NCBI RefSeq assembly: GCF_029168945.1
Contig: NC_083603.1
Location: forward strand, 13,764,001-13,828,000
Direction: 5' to 3'
DNA length: 64,000 nt
From: Cannabis sativa
Taxonomy: Eukaryota > Streptophyta > Magnoliopsida > Rosales > Cannabaceae
The position numbers were made by a program, and so were the translations under genes. Shown here in pieces: positions 1 through 9,890 of this stretch; the stretch's first letter is position 1; every line of letters starts with the position of its first letter. Below the pieces are notes generated by a model. That model worked only from the letters and a program-made list of their open reading frames with translations. It made no database searches and was not told where the DNA came from.

Positions 1-1613
1 CAGAGCTTAACAGATGAGCATGAACGTTCAATACCAGGGTACAACCACTATACCACATACACAACGTACCTCACTGTACGGGTGTTGGTAGAGTTTATCC
101 CAATCACTGAGTATCACTGAGTAATGTACCACACACCTTAGCATTTTCTATGCTTGTGTTGGTATCACTGTATCGTACTCAAATTAACAACAATCACTGT
201 ACCAATACACTCACACAAGTGTTGGTAGTATTTAACATATTTCAAGCATGCATATATAAACACATATACACACATTCGTATAATCACATCATACATTATA
301 CACAGTTCTTACCTGTTTTCCGAATTCAAGTGTGCTGGCCGACCTGAACGGAATTCACGTGCTAGATGGATGCCCTAATCACAATAACGGTAACACAGAT
401 GAGTGACTCGCCAAATCACTTTCCGGGACTTAAAACCCGAAACTAAATGTTTCCCTATCAATAAACCTCATGGCAATACCCTATATTACTCAAAATTGGC
501 CAAAACTAAGGTTCTGGAAAAACCCCCAACAGGCAGACCGGATCCAACCGGTATCCCGGTTCTGGGTCACCAACCGGTCGACCGGTTGGTATAGACCATC
601 CAGAACCGGAATTCCGGTTCATCTGCAGAAACCCAAAAATTTCTCCCCCTTGATTCAAATCAAGCCCAATCTTTACCAAACTCTCCAGAGCTCCTAATCA
701 AGGCATACACAATAAAACCCAGCCAGTATTTCACAGAAAAACTCAGTGAAAACAAATATGCCATTAGAGATCAAAACTTTGAACTCAAGCTCAAACTTGA
801 ACAATACCAATTCAAATCATCAAAACCAGCAACAAGAGGTTAATACCAATTCAAATGAACCTAGAAAACCAAACCCTAAGCAAACCTAACCTTAACAGCC
901 CCAATTTCACAAAATCACATGATCAAACTAAGGAAAAAGCTCAAAAAAATACAAAAGCAATAATTCTAGGGCTTACCTTAGATGAAACCACTTGAATCCT
1001 AGCTTAGATTCACAGAATAAAGAAGAAAAAACCCCAGTTTGCTCCTTGATTGCCTCAGCCGAAAAGAAAGAGAGAGAGTTCCAAGAGGAAAAAGTTTTCT
1101 TTTTAATTTCTTTTCTTTGATTTTCTAATTTGGGAAATGGACTAACTAAACCTTGGCTGAAAGTATCCTTGCTAGGTGTCAATCCACCAAAAAGCCACCT
1201 ATCTCTTATCCCTTTCAAATGACAAAAATGCCCTTAGACTAAAACTAAGGTATTTCTTTGAAACTAGGGGTAAAATGGTCAATTCCATAACCCCGCTCAA
1301 TCCCGATAATTTATTTCTTCTAAAATATTCCCCACTAGGAAATAGGGTTCTAAACTTACCCATGTGATCAATCTAGCCATCCATCGCATTTTCCGTTGTC
1401 GCCGAGCAAAAATTACAAAATTAACATATTTCACATATAAGCTAAATAATACCCCTAGAGTTTAATAAAATCTCTGGAATTGAGAAATTATAACTCAAAT
1501 ATTTATTTCTAAATATTGGGATCCACAAATAAATTAATTCACAAATAATAATAAAATAATAAAAATTAGTGCTAATTGCCTTTTCTAATCATATTACTAG
1601 AGCGGTCATTACA
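1..1613 (-). mobile_element. Tekay-type gypsy LTR (family A), cut by window edge
   Basis: This is the reverse complement of roughly the first 1.6 kb of the 2.06-kb LTR at 33122-35184. The LTR start (TGTAATGACC read on the minus strand) is at 1613. The rest of the LTR, and any interior, would lie left of the window, so it is a 5' LTR or a solo LTR. It carries two perfect GC-rich palindromes at 570-589 and 603-620. Short frames inside it do not resemble proteins. Confidence 0.93.
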
Positions 1614-1782
1614 TTATATATCAAAATTACTACTGAGATGGAAATAATTCAATTTATTTCAATCACCATCTAAGTATAATTTTATAAATATTAAATTAAA
1701 TTCTCATTTAGAATTTTAATTCTAAATTCGATATTTAATGAATATATTTTATTATAAATAATTATAAAAAAACATTTTAAAG
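1614..1782. other. AT-rich spacer between two insertions; likely copia A interior
   Basis: These 169 bases lie between the Tekay LTR and the Tat element. Removing the Tat element and one TAAAG copy joins this stretch to 13430 onward, the interior of the decayed copia A element. No coding potential is seen. Its assignment to copia A is inferred from adjacency. Confidence 0.5.
1778..1782. repeat. Target site duplication TAAAG, left copy (Tat element)
   Basis: TAAAG directly precedes the LTR start at 1783 and is matched by TAAAG at 13425-13429 right after the other LTR. Five bases is the size expected for a gypsy integrase. Confidence 0.92.
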
Positions 1783-2653
1783 TGTTGTTACTGATATTTC
1801 GCAACACCAAAAAGTACAATTTAACTGGAAAAAGAGAGAATTATTTGGGAGATGACAAATGCGAGTATTCGACCTAGAATGGCGAGTACTCGAATTAGGA
1901 ATGCGAGAGCAAACAACAAAGCTGGAAAAATAGATGAGACGGTGAATTATAGTGGTTCAGTCAGATTTCGTTCTGCTTAGTCCACTGTAGCAAGAGATTC
2001 GTAGGTGCATTTTCACGGTGGATCACCCCTTTATATACAAAGCAGGTGCCCAATCGGTTACATGAGGGTCACATTTATTGTTAATCCATTATTTACACAT
2101 TAAATTGTCATGATTAAACTCAGACAACGTTAACATTAATAAATATATGACAGTTACTGAACTCATCAACGTATGCGTCCTTCGCATCTGCGAGTTGACC
2201 GTTCGTGTTCCGTCTGTTGAGTTCGTAGGGTCGCACGTACGTTTGGAACGTCTGCGTCCTTAGGTGATCGCTCGTTACAGACGTCGCATGCTGAAGTTGG
2301 TAGCATCTGGACATGCGAACTTACATTAGTCTGTTAGGGCTATTGGGTCATTGGGACCAAAACTGCATCATTGGGCATTGGCCTCTATACTTGCCGCGGA
2401 GGTATAGAGGGAGGCGCTCGCACATGTTCTGACATATGCGAGTTGGGTCTACCCTGTATGATGAGGATTGCGGTTATGCGGTGTGAATTAAGTCGCATCC
2501 GCGATACCTCGCTGGTTCCTCTCCTGGGCGAGGTCTAAACTTCGAGAAGTCTCTCACGGACATTTCAGCTTTCATTGGGAATCTGAATACACGTGTCCTT
2601 TTAAGGAGGAATCTAGTCTCGAGTTTCTAGGTGAGAGAAATCTCACTATAACA
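1783..2653 (-). repeat. 3' LTR of the Tat element
   Basis: This 871-bp LTR reads TGTT..AACA on the minus strand. A minus-strand TATA-like box sits at 2031-2037, so U3 is the right-hand part and R/U5 the left-hand part. The same sequence recurs at 12554-13424. The interior-side neighbour on the minus strand is a short purine run ending GGGGCATG (around 2654-2664), a plausible polypurine tract. Confidence 0.95.
2031..2037 (-). promoter_or_regulatory. LTR TATA box (Tat element, 3' LTR copy)
   Basis: The minus strand reads TATATAA followed by AGGGG about 250 bases before the LTR end, a normal place for the U3 promoter. The copy at 12802-12808 in the 5' LTR would drive the genomic RNA. No transcript data are available. 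Confidence 0.6.
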
Positions 2654-2941
2654 CATGCCCCTAGTTTCGCGATGTGACTAGTGCGGTCACTGAGGGAAAC
2701 TATTGCTCGAGAGACAGGTGAAAGGTTGTCACGAGGAGGTGACCTTTTGGTTGTCCCATCGAGGGTTTCGAAAAATGACGGCTGTAATGATTAATTTTCA
2801 TTATCTCTAGGATGCCACGTCACAAAAACCCTTCGGTTTTCGTGTAGGCGTGGCCATAATTGGCCGTTAGATTGGGCGACCTTAGGCATTCCGACCGCCA
2901 CGTGTCACGATCCCAATTAATAAGGGATGTGGGTATTTAAA
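2654..2941 (+). promoter_or_regulatory. Putative promoter of the antisense gene
   Basis: Upstream of the plus-strand gene lie an ACGT-core site in CCACGTCAC (about 2814-2822), a perfect G-box CACGTG at 2899-2904 inside GCCACGTGTCAC, and a TATA-like TATTTAAA at 2934-2941. The G-box sits 30 bases upstream of the TATA box, and the TATA box precedes the inferred leader exon. This is the layout of a light, stress or ABA-type plant promoter. It lies outside the LTR, so the antisense gene need not use the LTR promoter. Transcription is inferred, not shown. Confidence 0.55.
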
Positions 2942-3484
2942 CGTTTTGATACGAATCAAATATCCCATTTTTCCCTCCTTTCTCTTAACTTCTCCCCAGT
3001 ATATACACCCCAGAAAAAAGAAATTCATTCCAACTTTTCTGCCATTTTCCACAGCATTTTCATTCTCAGAAGTGATCGAGAACAACCGCAGGAATCGAAA
3101 CTAAAGGTTAGCTTCTAAATCCCTGCATTTTCGTTTTCTGTTTTTTTGGGGAAAATGTGCTTTCTTTCTGGTTTTGGGTGCTTATGGAAAATTCTTTTAG
3201 GAGGGTATGCTAGTGGGTATTTATGTTTTTTGGCCAATGATACTGGGTAATACTCATAGTGTAGGGCCTGTAAATTGACATAACCGCAAAAAACTGATCA
3301 CTACTGATTCACGTCTTCGAATGCTCGCGGACATTCGGATGAACAATTTGAATACTCGCGAGGGTTCGGTTGAACAACTTGAATAATCGCATGTTTCCAA
3401 ACTTATTTCTGTTTAACTGTTGATTAGACCTTTTAGGATCTTTTCATGTCGCGGGCTGAGTGGTAAGAGTATTAATTGCCATTT

Positions 3485-3569
3485 CAAATGGTGGGTGTGT
3501 CACAGTATTCTAATGGCCATATACGCGATTATATGTCCCTTGAGATACTGTGATACGCCCAGCCATTTG
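3485..3569 (+). ncRNA. Candidate structured RNA hairpin A
   Basis: This is an 85-base inverted repeat. Positions 3485-3491 pair with 3569-3563. One unpaired base (3562) follows, then 18 further consecutive pairs (3492-3509 with 3561-3544), three of them G-U. The loop region adds a shorter inner stem (CATATA with TATATG). G-U pairs form only in the plus-strand RNA, the sense of the antisense gene. It could be an intronic structural element, a small-RNA precursor or a DNA cruciform; I cannot tell which. Confidence 0.55.
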
Positions 3570-3622
3570 TTGACGTGCGTTAATGCTCGAATGATCGTAC
3601 TCTTTGGTTGGTAGGTTGTCTC

Positions 3623-3707
3623 GAAACGGTGGGTGTCTCCCAGTAACTTCAGGGTTATGCTCGAAAATGCATACTTCTTGAGTCACTGGGAAACGCCCAG
3701 CCGTTTC
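3623..3707 (+). ncRNA. Candidate structured RNA hairpin B, homologue of A
   Basis: This is a second 85-base inverted repeat, 138 bases downstream of hairpin A with the same layout. A 7-pair stem (3623-3629 with 3707-3701) is followed by one bulged base at the same place (3700) and a long inner stem with two C-A mismatches. A terminal stem pairs 3656-3660 with 3669-3673. Three pairs differ from hairpin A by changes on both sides: C-G to G-C, T-A to C-G and A-T to C-G. Confidence 0.55.
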
Positions 3708-3912
3708 TGGAGGTATACCGCACAACCGAGGATGCGTGAATTACTCGCCCAAAGATGGTTACATTTCTTCTCGCATATCGATAGAAGGGTCAGTTTTTGC
3801 ACAGAGTCTGACTTTCTTGCTGAATGCGACTTTTATAGTTTACTGCGGGTGAGATCACTTATCTTTATTTTTTCACACATTCATCACGCTGAAAAGATCT
3901 TCTATCTTTCAG

Positions 3913-6014
3913 ATGAGCGATCTATCGGACAGCCAGCAGCTCGGCTCAGGAGGTCGCGCTTTTGACGGGGAGTCGTCACAAGAGAGAGACAGTTTTCTCC
4001 CTACGGACATCTCCGAAATGGAGGCTGCGGAGATAGAGCTAGGTCCGATGTCCTCCGTAGACATCGAGAGGATGGTACAGGAGCTCGCTGAACCTGGGAC
4101 AATCGATATCCGGGATAGCGAATCCACAGTGTCAGCACGCGACTACCTCATCCATACGAGACACGCTCCCGACATCGAGGTCGAGGAGGTGGAGGAGGAA
4201 TGGACTACTCCAATCCGCGAGTCAGGTGAGGAAGAAGAGGAAGCGGAAGGGAGTGGGACGGACTCAGTCGATGACTCCCAATTGAACGAACCTTTCTCAT
4301 GCGAAGACCTAGTTTCGAGAGTCGTCAAATCTGACTTCACTACCTTTGTGAGGTTGAATTTGTTGCGACTCGCGTTTCAAAGTCCCAAACCCTCTCAGAG
4401 AGCGCATCTTCCGTTCACCAACCCTGCGATCATCCCTACAGAGGACGTGGTCATCTCAATACCCATTCTTCGATGTGGTGTATCGGTCCCGTTTCATCCT
4501 TTCGTCGCAGCGATTCTCAGACGTTATGACGTATCGCCTTTTCAGCTAACACCCAACAGTTATCGCACTGTTCTAGCATTCTATGCGATGTACATGGAGT
4601 ACGCCCATAGGGCTCCGTCAGTAGAGGAGTTTAGTTACTTCTATGACATAAAGAGCGTGGGTCTTCATAATGGCTTCTTTTGCTTTAGTAAATGGGCGAC
4701 TTCTGAAATAAACGGTATTGAGGGGATGGTCTCGAACATGGGCGATTGGAAGTCGAAATGGTTTTATATTTTTAAGGTTCCTGGGATCAGGACTGACTTT
4801 AATCGTAGACCCAGTATGTCGCATTTTTGTTGACTTAGATAAAACTTGTTACTTTGCTTTTCGAGATCTTTTGCTAACTCGTTCTTCTTTGTTGTCATCG
4901 CAGATAGACCAGCTCGACCAACGCTTGACGCGAATAAGAAGGGGGTAGCCGAAATTCTTGGGAGTCTTCCGGTACAAGATCGCGACTGGCGATTGCTGTG
5001 TACGACTGCCAAATTGCGAGAACATAAACTGATCCCTGAGAACGCGAGTCTTCAACGGGAGCCAGTATATAAAGAACCTTCTGAGAAACAGCAGGAGCGG
5101 ATAGATAAACGTCTTTCTAAACAAACTCCTCGACAAACTTCAGGTAACTCGCCCTTTTGCTATAAATTGATGGATAGGATTGTGATTTTTACTTATCTGT
5201 TCCTTGTGTTGTAGACATGACTTTCTTGAAGTCTGCCCCTGTCCTGAAGATCAAGCAAAAGGGTGGAACACCAGCGACTTCGCCGGTCGTTGCCCAGAAG
5301 AGGAAGAGCGATGTGATGACTTCGCTTGCTGCAGATTCTTCCAAGAAGTTGGCTAAGACTACTCAGGACAAAGGGAAGAAAGTCGTCATCGACTCTCCTG
5401 TTCGGGCTCGCGATTTTCTGGCCATGCAGGAAAAATTACTGGCTGAGATCCCATACGAGGATCTTGCTTCTCGATCTACTGAACTGGCCGTGCAATCCAT
5501 GGCTTTGTTTATGAAAGCCGCGGCTACTCCTTCAAAGGAAACTGACTCGCTGAAGAGGCAGAACGTCCATTTTCAAGAGAGCATAAAGAAGCTGAAGCAG
5601 GAGGTGGCGAGGATGGAGGAGCTTAACAAGGCCAAGGAGAAGGAGCTCGAGGAAGTCAACAGGGCCAAAGAACAGGTGGAGCTCGAGCTCAAGAAGTCGC
5701 AGGACACTAACGCTGAGATGGCTCGCGACTTGGAGGCTGAAAAAGAGAGTGGGAAGAAACAGTACGATCAGGCTGTGTCTGACTATATTTACACTACTCT
5801 TTCCAAGGTCCCTGACTTCGACTTCTCGCTGCTTGGAGCTGAGGCTGCGGAAATGGCTGAAGCTTTTCGCGCGATGTCTCCTACTCAGACTCAGGGTAAC
5901 CTTCTTGATGAAACCGAGGGAGTACAGGCTGAAGAGGTCGAGAATGAAGTCGTGAGCAAGATTGCAGACGAGGCTGCTCCTGATGAGACTACTCCCATTG
6001 TTCCAGGCGTTTGA
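3913..6014 (+). CDS. Spliced antisense gene of the Tat element, Transposase_28-like plus coiled coil
   Basis: Three frames join through canonical introns that keep phase: exons 3913-4813, 4904-5143 and 5215-6014, with introns GTATGT..GCAG and GTAACT..GTAG. The product would be about 646 residues. The N-terminus is acidic. Residues about 150-300 resemble the plant 'putative gypsy type transposon' family (Pfam PF04195), with the pattern VPFHPFVAAILRRY and later FYIFKVPG. The third exon gives a basic stretch and then a long Lys/Glu-rich coiled coil (about residues 485-565). It runs opposite to gag-pol, between pol and the 3' LTR, where antisense ORFs are known in Tat elements (Grande, Retand). 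Its function is unknown; nuclear or structural roles are guesses. Phase-perfect introns argue for selection as a protein gene. Confidence 0.8.
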
Positions 6015-6491
6015 TTATTTGCTATGTTACTCCTTTTTTTTTATATATATGCGGTACACGGGTACTCGCACTTCTGTACTTGGAGAATTTTATCTTACTT
6101 TTGGACATCTTTCTATTATGCGGTACACGGGTACTCGCACTTCTGTACTTGGAGAATTTTATCTTACTTTTGGACATCTTTCTATCCTCGCAGGGATAGC
6201 TTACGTTTTAATATTTACGCAGTACACGGGTACTTGCGATTTTATATATATTTAACTTTGATCACAGCTCGGTGTGAATGCAATTATATATATGCGACTT
6301 TTTAATTACAGCTTGGTGTAATAAAGTAGGAAAAACTCGGTAAATTAAATTACTCGAAAAACTTAATAAGTGATTTTATTCAAGCAATCAGTAATACATG
6401 CGGGTACCATGCCCCTATACTTAGGAAGTATTTTGAACAAAAAATATCTAAGTATAAGTACTCGAATTATCATAACTGAATAACGCGAATA
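6015..6491 (+). repeat. Antisense gene 3' region with 69-bp tandem repeats
   Basis: A 69-base unit beginning GCGGTACACGGGTACTCGCA occurs at 6051-6119 and 6120-6188, differing only near the end of the unit. A degenerate third start is at 6219. An AATAAA at 6320-6325 could serve as a poly(A) signal for the plus-strand gene. The stretch ends at the pol stop codon at 6492 on the other strand, so the two genes converge here. Confidence 0.75.
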
Positions 6492-9400
6492 TTACTGATA
6501 ATAAAATTTCAAGCTCTCGCTATTCCATGCTCGTGGAATCGCGGTTCCATCGAGTGTTGCGAGTCGATAAGTGGCATCACCAATTTGATCTGCGATTTTG
6601 TATGGTCCTTCCCAATTGTCTCCAAAGACCCCGTGGGCTGGAACTTTGGTATTTGGCATTACTTTTCTAAGGACCAAATCTCCTACTCGCAGAGGTTTTA
6701 TCTTTACTTTCGAGTTAAAGTACCTTGCTGTTCGTTGTTGATAAGCCGCGTTTTGTAGTTGCGCTTTATCACGCTTTTCTTCTAAAAGGTCAAGGCAAAA
6801 CAACTGATTCTCGCTGTTCTGCGAGATATCGAAAGCATCTCTGCGCAAGGATCCCGCCCCAACTTCTACTGGTAACATGGCTTCGCACCCATAAGAAAGT
6901 GAGAAGGGTGTTTCGCCAGTTGTAGATCGAGGGGTTGTATTGTAAGACCATAGGACTTGCGGTAATTCATCTGGCCATGCCCCTTTGCGGTCTTCTAATT
7001 TTCCTTTTATGGTGTGTTTAATTATTTTGTTGACTGCTTCAGTCTGCCCATTGCTCTGCGGGTAAGCGACTGCAGAAAAGGCTTTTTTAATTCCTAAATC
7101 ATCGCATAGCTGTCGCATCTCTTTACAGTCAAACTGTTTCCCATTATCTGAAATGAGCTTGTGCGGAATGCCAAAGCGACAGATGATGGAAGTGTAGACG
7201 AACTCGCGTAACTTCGTTGCTGTGATGGTCGCGAGTGCTTTCGCTTCAGCCCACTTTGTGAAATAGTCAACCGCGACTACAGCATATTTGACTCCGCCCT
7301 TTCCCTTGGGTAACTCGCCAATTAAATCAATTCCCCATATTGCAAAGGGCCAGGGACTCGTGATAAAATGAAGGTTACTCGGGGGCTGGTGTGTGTAAGT
7401 GGCTATTCGCTGGCATCTATCACATCTTTTTGCAAATGCGAGGGCATCTTGTCGCAATGTTGGCCAGTAATACCCTTGTCGCATAATTTTTAGGGCAAGG
7501 GAATTACCTCCAGTATGATTGCCACAAATTCCCTCGTGTACCTCACGCAGTATATAACCGCAGTCTTCTCCACTGATACATTTGAGGAGTGGTTGACTAA
7601 AACTTCTGCGATACAGGCTCTGGTCATATATCACATAGCGGGCTGCTCGTTGTCGCAATTTCCTTGCTTCCATTTTATCATTAGGTAAGAGCCCCTTGTC
7701 GAGGTATGCGAGGATAGGGGTCATCCAGGTAATCTCCTGAACGTCATCGATCTCCATGATTGTTTCTCGATCTATGGTTGGATGAGACAATACGTCTACC
7801 GGAATTACATCGAGTAATTCGGCTTCTCTAGTGGAGGCCAGTCGGGCCAAGGCGTCTGCATGGGCATTTTGAGTACGCGGTACTCGAGACACAACTACAT
7901 GTTTGAACTTCTGCATGATTTCGCGAACGATGGCTAAGTATTTAACCAATCTTCCGCCTCTCGCTAGGTATTCCCCACTTACTTGACATACCACGATTTG
8001 AGAGTCGCTAAATGCTTGTAGGTATTCGACTTTCATCTCGAGAGCCAATTTCAGACCTGCGATTAAGGCCTCATACTCGGCTTCATTGTTAGATGCAGAG
8101 AATTCGAAACGTAGAGCAGCGTGTACCTTGAAATTATTGGGACTGATTAACAATATCCCACTGCCAGAACCTTCATTATTTGAGGCCCCATCGACATACA
8201 ATGTCCATACCTCTTTGTCTATCATGGCGATATCATTTCCACCTTCTACAATCGCTACCTCTGTGCTCGGGAACTCAAGTATAAAATCTGCTAGGGCTTG
8301 CCCCTTGATCGCGGTTCTTGGTTTATACTTGATGTCGAACTGACTCAACTCCATAGCCCACTTTAATAATCTCCCCGATGCCTCTGGCTTTGCCAGGATC
8401 TGTCTTAAGGGGAAGTTTGTCAAAACTTCAACGCTGTGAGCCTGGAAATAAGGTCGCAATTTTCTTGAGGATATTATCAAGGCAAAAGCTAGTTTCTCCA
8501 TCTGGGGGTAACGCGTCTCGGCGTCCAATAACCGCTTACTGACGTAATACACCGGGTGCTGACGTCCTTGATCCTCGCGAACAAGTACTGAACTGATCGC
8601 ATATTCGGAGACTGCTAAATAAATAGACAAGACCTCTCCGGGCAACGGTTTTGAAAGAATTGGAGGTTGCCCCAGATGCGTTTTTAACGCTTGAAAAGCC
8701 TTCTCGCATTTCTCGTCCCATTGAAACCTCTTGTTACCCTTCAGGATCTGAAAAAACTCTTTACACTTGTCAGAGGATCTGGATATGAAGCGGTTTAAGG
8801 CCGCGACTTTACCTGTGAGGCTTTGAACCTCCTTTGGCTTAGTCGGAGACGGCATTTCTACCAATGCTCTGATCTTCGCAGGATTGGCCTCTATTCCTCG
8901 CTGATTCACCATAAAACCGAGGAATTTTCCGGAACCCACCCCGAAGACGCATTTCAAAGGGTTTAGACGCATCTTATATCGTCGCAATATGCCGAACATG
9001 GCCTGCAAGTGCGTGATATGATCCTCCGCATGTTGCGACTTTACGAGCATATCGTCAACATATACCTCCATCGTCTTTCCAATCAAATCTGCGAACATCA
9101 TATTCACTAGCCTTTGATAAGTTGCACCTGCGTTTATTAAACCAAAAGGCATGACCTTGTAACAATATAATCCTCGATCAGTAATGAACGAGGTATGTTC
9201 TTGGTCTGGTTCGTACATCGGGATTTGATTGTATCCCGAGTATGCATCCATGAAGCTTAAAAGTGCGTGGCCTGCAGTGGCATCGACAAGCTGGTCGATG
9301 CTAGGAAGAGGAAAGCTGTCTTTGGGACAGGCTTTGTTCAAATCTGTAAAGTCGACGCATGTACGCCATGAGCCGTTGGGCTTTGGCACGAGTACCGGAT

Positions 9401-9890
9401 TGGCTAACCAGTCGGGGTAAAATGACTCCCGTATAAAGCCGCAGGCAAGGAGGCGGTCAACTTCTTCTTTCAGCGCTTGGTACCTCGCGGGGTCCATTTT
9501 GCGGCGCTTTTGTTGGACACCTCGCACTTCGGGGTCAATGTTCAAGCGATGACACATGACCTGCGGAGATATCCCGACCATATCTGAATGTTTCCAGGCA
9601 AAAATATCAAGATTTTGTTTCAAAAAGGTTGTTAATTGTTCTCGCAACTGTATGTTTAATCTAGAACCAATTTTTAAAACCTTGTTATTATCTACAGGAT
9701 CTATAGGTACCTCAATTGTATCTTCCGCGGCTTGGGCTGCGGCGGTGTGATCAAGGATTCTCGGATCCAAATCCGGCTTGTCTATGTGCGGTACCTCCTC
9801 GATCCTGAGGATCTCCTGGCGAGGTGGTGGTGCGTCCAAAAGGTGGATAACATTCACCGTCCTTTTTTCTGCGAGCTTGATGTACCGCAT
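6492..9890 (-). CDS. pol: Tat element pol: RT, RNaseH, archaeal-type RNaseH, integrase
   Basis: This 1132-codon frame has no stops. Reverse transcriptase spans about residues 130-325, with the catalytic YVDD at 277-280. A gypsy-type RNaseH follows (about 418-540). A second, archaeal-type RNaseH (about 561-690) has acidic residues in LYVDGAS, NEAEYEAL, FSDSQ and ADALA. The integrase has an HHCC finger (H785, H792, C823, C826) and a D854, D915, E951 triad with the expected 35-residue D-E spacing. There is no chromodomain at the C-terminus. Two RNaseH domains mark the Tat lineage. The frame overlaps the gag-protease frame by 140 bases in a different frame, so expression needs a frameshift or the break is a recent indel near 9890. 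The ATG at 9890 may not be a true start: the frame is open from 9923. Confidence 0.93.
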   Translation of the reverse strand: MRYIKLAEKRTVNVIHLLDAPPPRQEILRIEEVPHIDKPDLDPRILDHTAAAQAAEDTIEVPIDPVDNNKVLKIGSRLNIQLREQLTTFLKQNLDIFAWKHSDMVGISPQVMCHRLNIDPEVRGVQQKRRKMDPARYQALKEEVDRLLACGFIRESFYPDWLANPVLVPKPNGSWRTCVDFTDLNKACPKDSFPLPSIDQLVDATAGHALLSFMDAYSGYNQIPMYEPDQEHTSFITDRGLYCYKVMPFGLINAGATYQRLVNMMFADLIGKTMEVYVDDMLVKSQHAEDHITHLQAMFGILRRYKMRLNPLKCVFGVGSGKFLGFMVNQRGIEANPAKIRALVEMPSPTKPKEVQSLTGKVAALNRFISRSSDKCKEFFQILKGNKRFQWDEKCEKAFQALKTHLGQPPILSKPLPGEVLSIYLAVSEYAISSVLVREDQGRQHPVYYVSKRLLDAETRYPQMEKLAFALIISSRKLRPYFQAHSVEVLTNFPLRQILAKPEASGRLLKWAMELSQFDIKYKPRTAIKGQALADFILEFPSTEVAIVEGGNDIAMIDKEVWTLYVDGASNNEGSGSGILLISPNNFKVHAALRFEFSASNNEAEYEALIAGLKLALEMKVEYLQAFSDSQIVVCQVSGEYLARGGRLVKYLAIVREIMQKFKHVVVSRVPRTQNAHADALARLASTREAELLDVIPVDVLSHPTIDRETIMEIDDVQEITWMTPILAYLDKGLLPNDKMEARKLRQRAARYVIYDQSLYRRSFSQPLLKCISGEDCGYILREVHEGICGNHTGGNSLALKIMRQGYYWPTLRQDALAFAKRCDRCQRIATYTHQPPSNLHFITSPWPFAIWGIDLIGELPKGKGGVKYAVVAVDYFTKWAEAKALATITATKLREFVYTSIICRFGIPHKLISDNGKQFDCKEMRQLCDDLGIKKAFSAVAYPQSNGQTEAVNKIIKHTIKGKLEDRKGAWPDELPQVLWSYNTTPRSTTGETPFSLSYGCEAMLPVEVGAGSLRRDAFDISQNSENQLFCLDLLEEKRDKAQLQNAAYQQRTARYFNSKVKIKPLRVGDLVLRKVMPNTKVPAHGVFGDNWEGPYKIADQIGDATYRLATLDGTAIPRAWNSESLKFYYQ

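Larger units (their letters stand above)
3107..3912 (+). other. Predicted 5' leader intron of the antisense gene
   Basis: A donor of the form AAAG/GTTAGC at 3107 and an acceptor TCTTTCAG ending at 3912, directly before the ATG at 3913, define an 806-base intron in the leader. Leader introns ending at or near the start codon are common in expressed plant genes. The intron contains roughly 30-bp degenerate repeats (about 3317-3390) and two tandem hairpins (3485-3569 and 3623-3707). The donor is chosen by eye and an alternative is possible. Confidence 0.55.

Noticed and set aside
2120..2314. 64-codon minus-strand frame, repeated at 12891-13085
   Set aside because: It lies inside the Tat LTR; the two copies exist because the LTRs match. 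No protein similarity.
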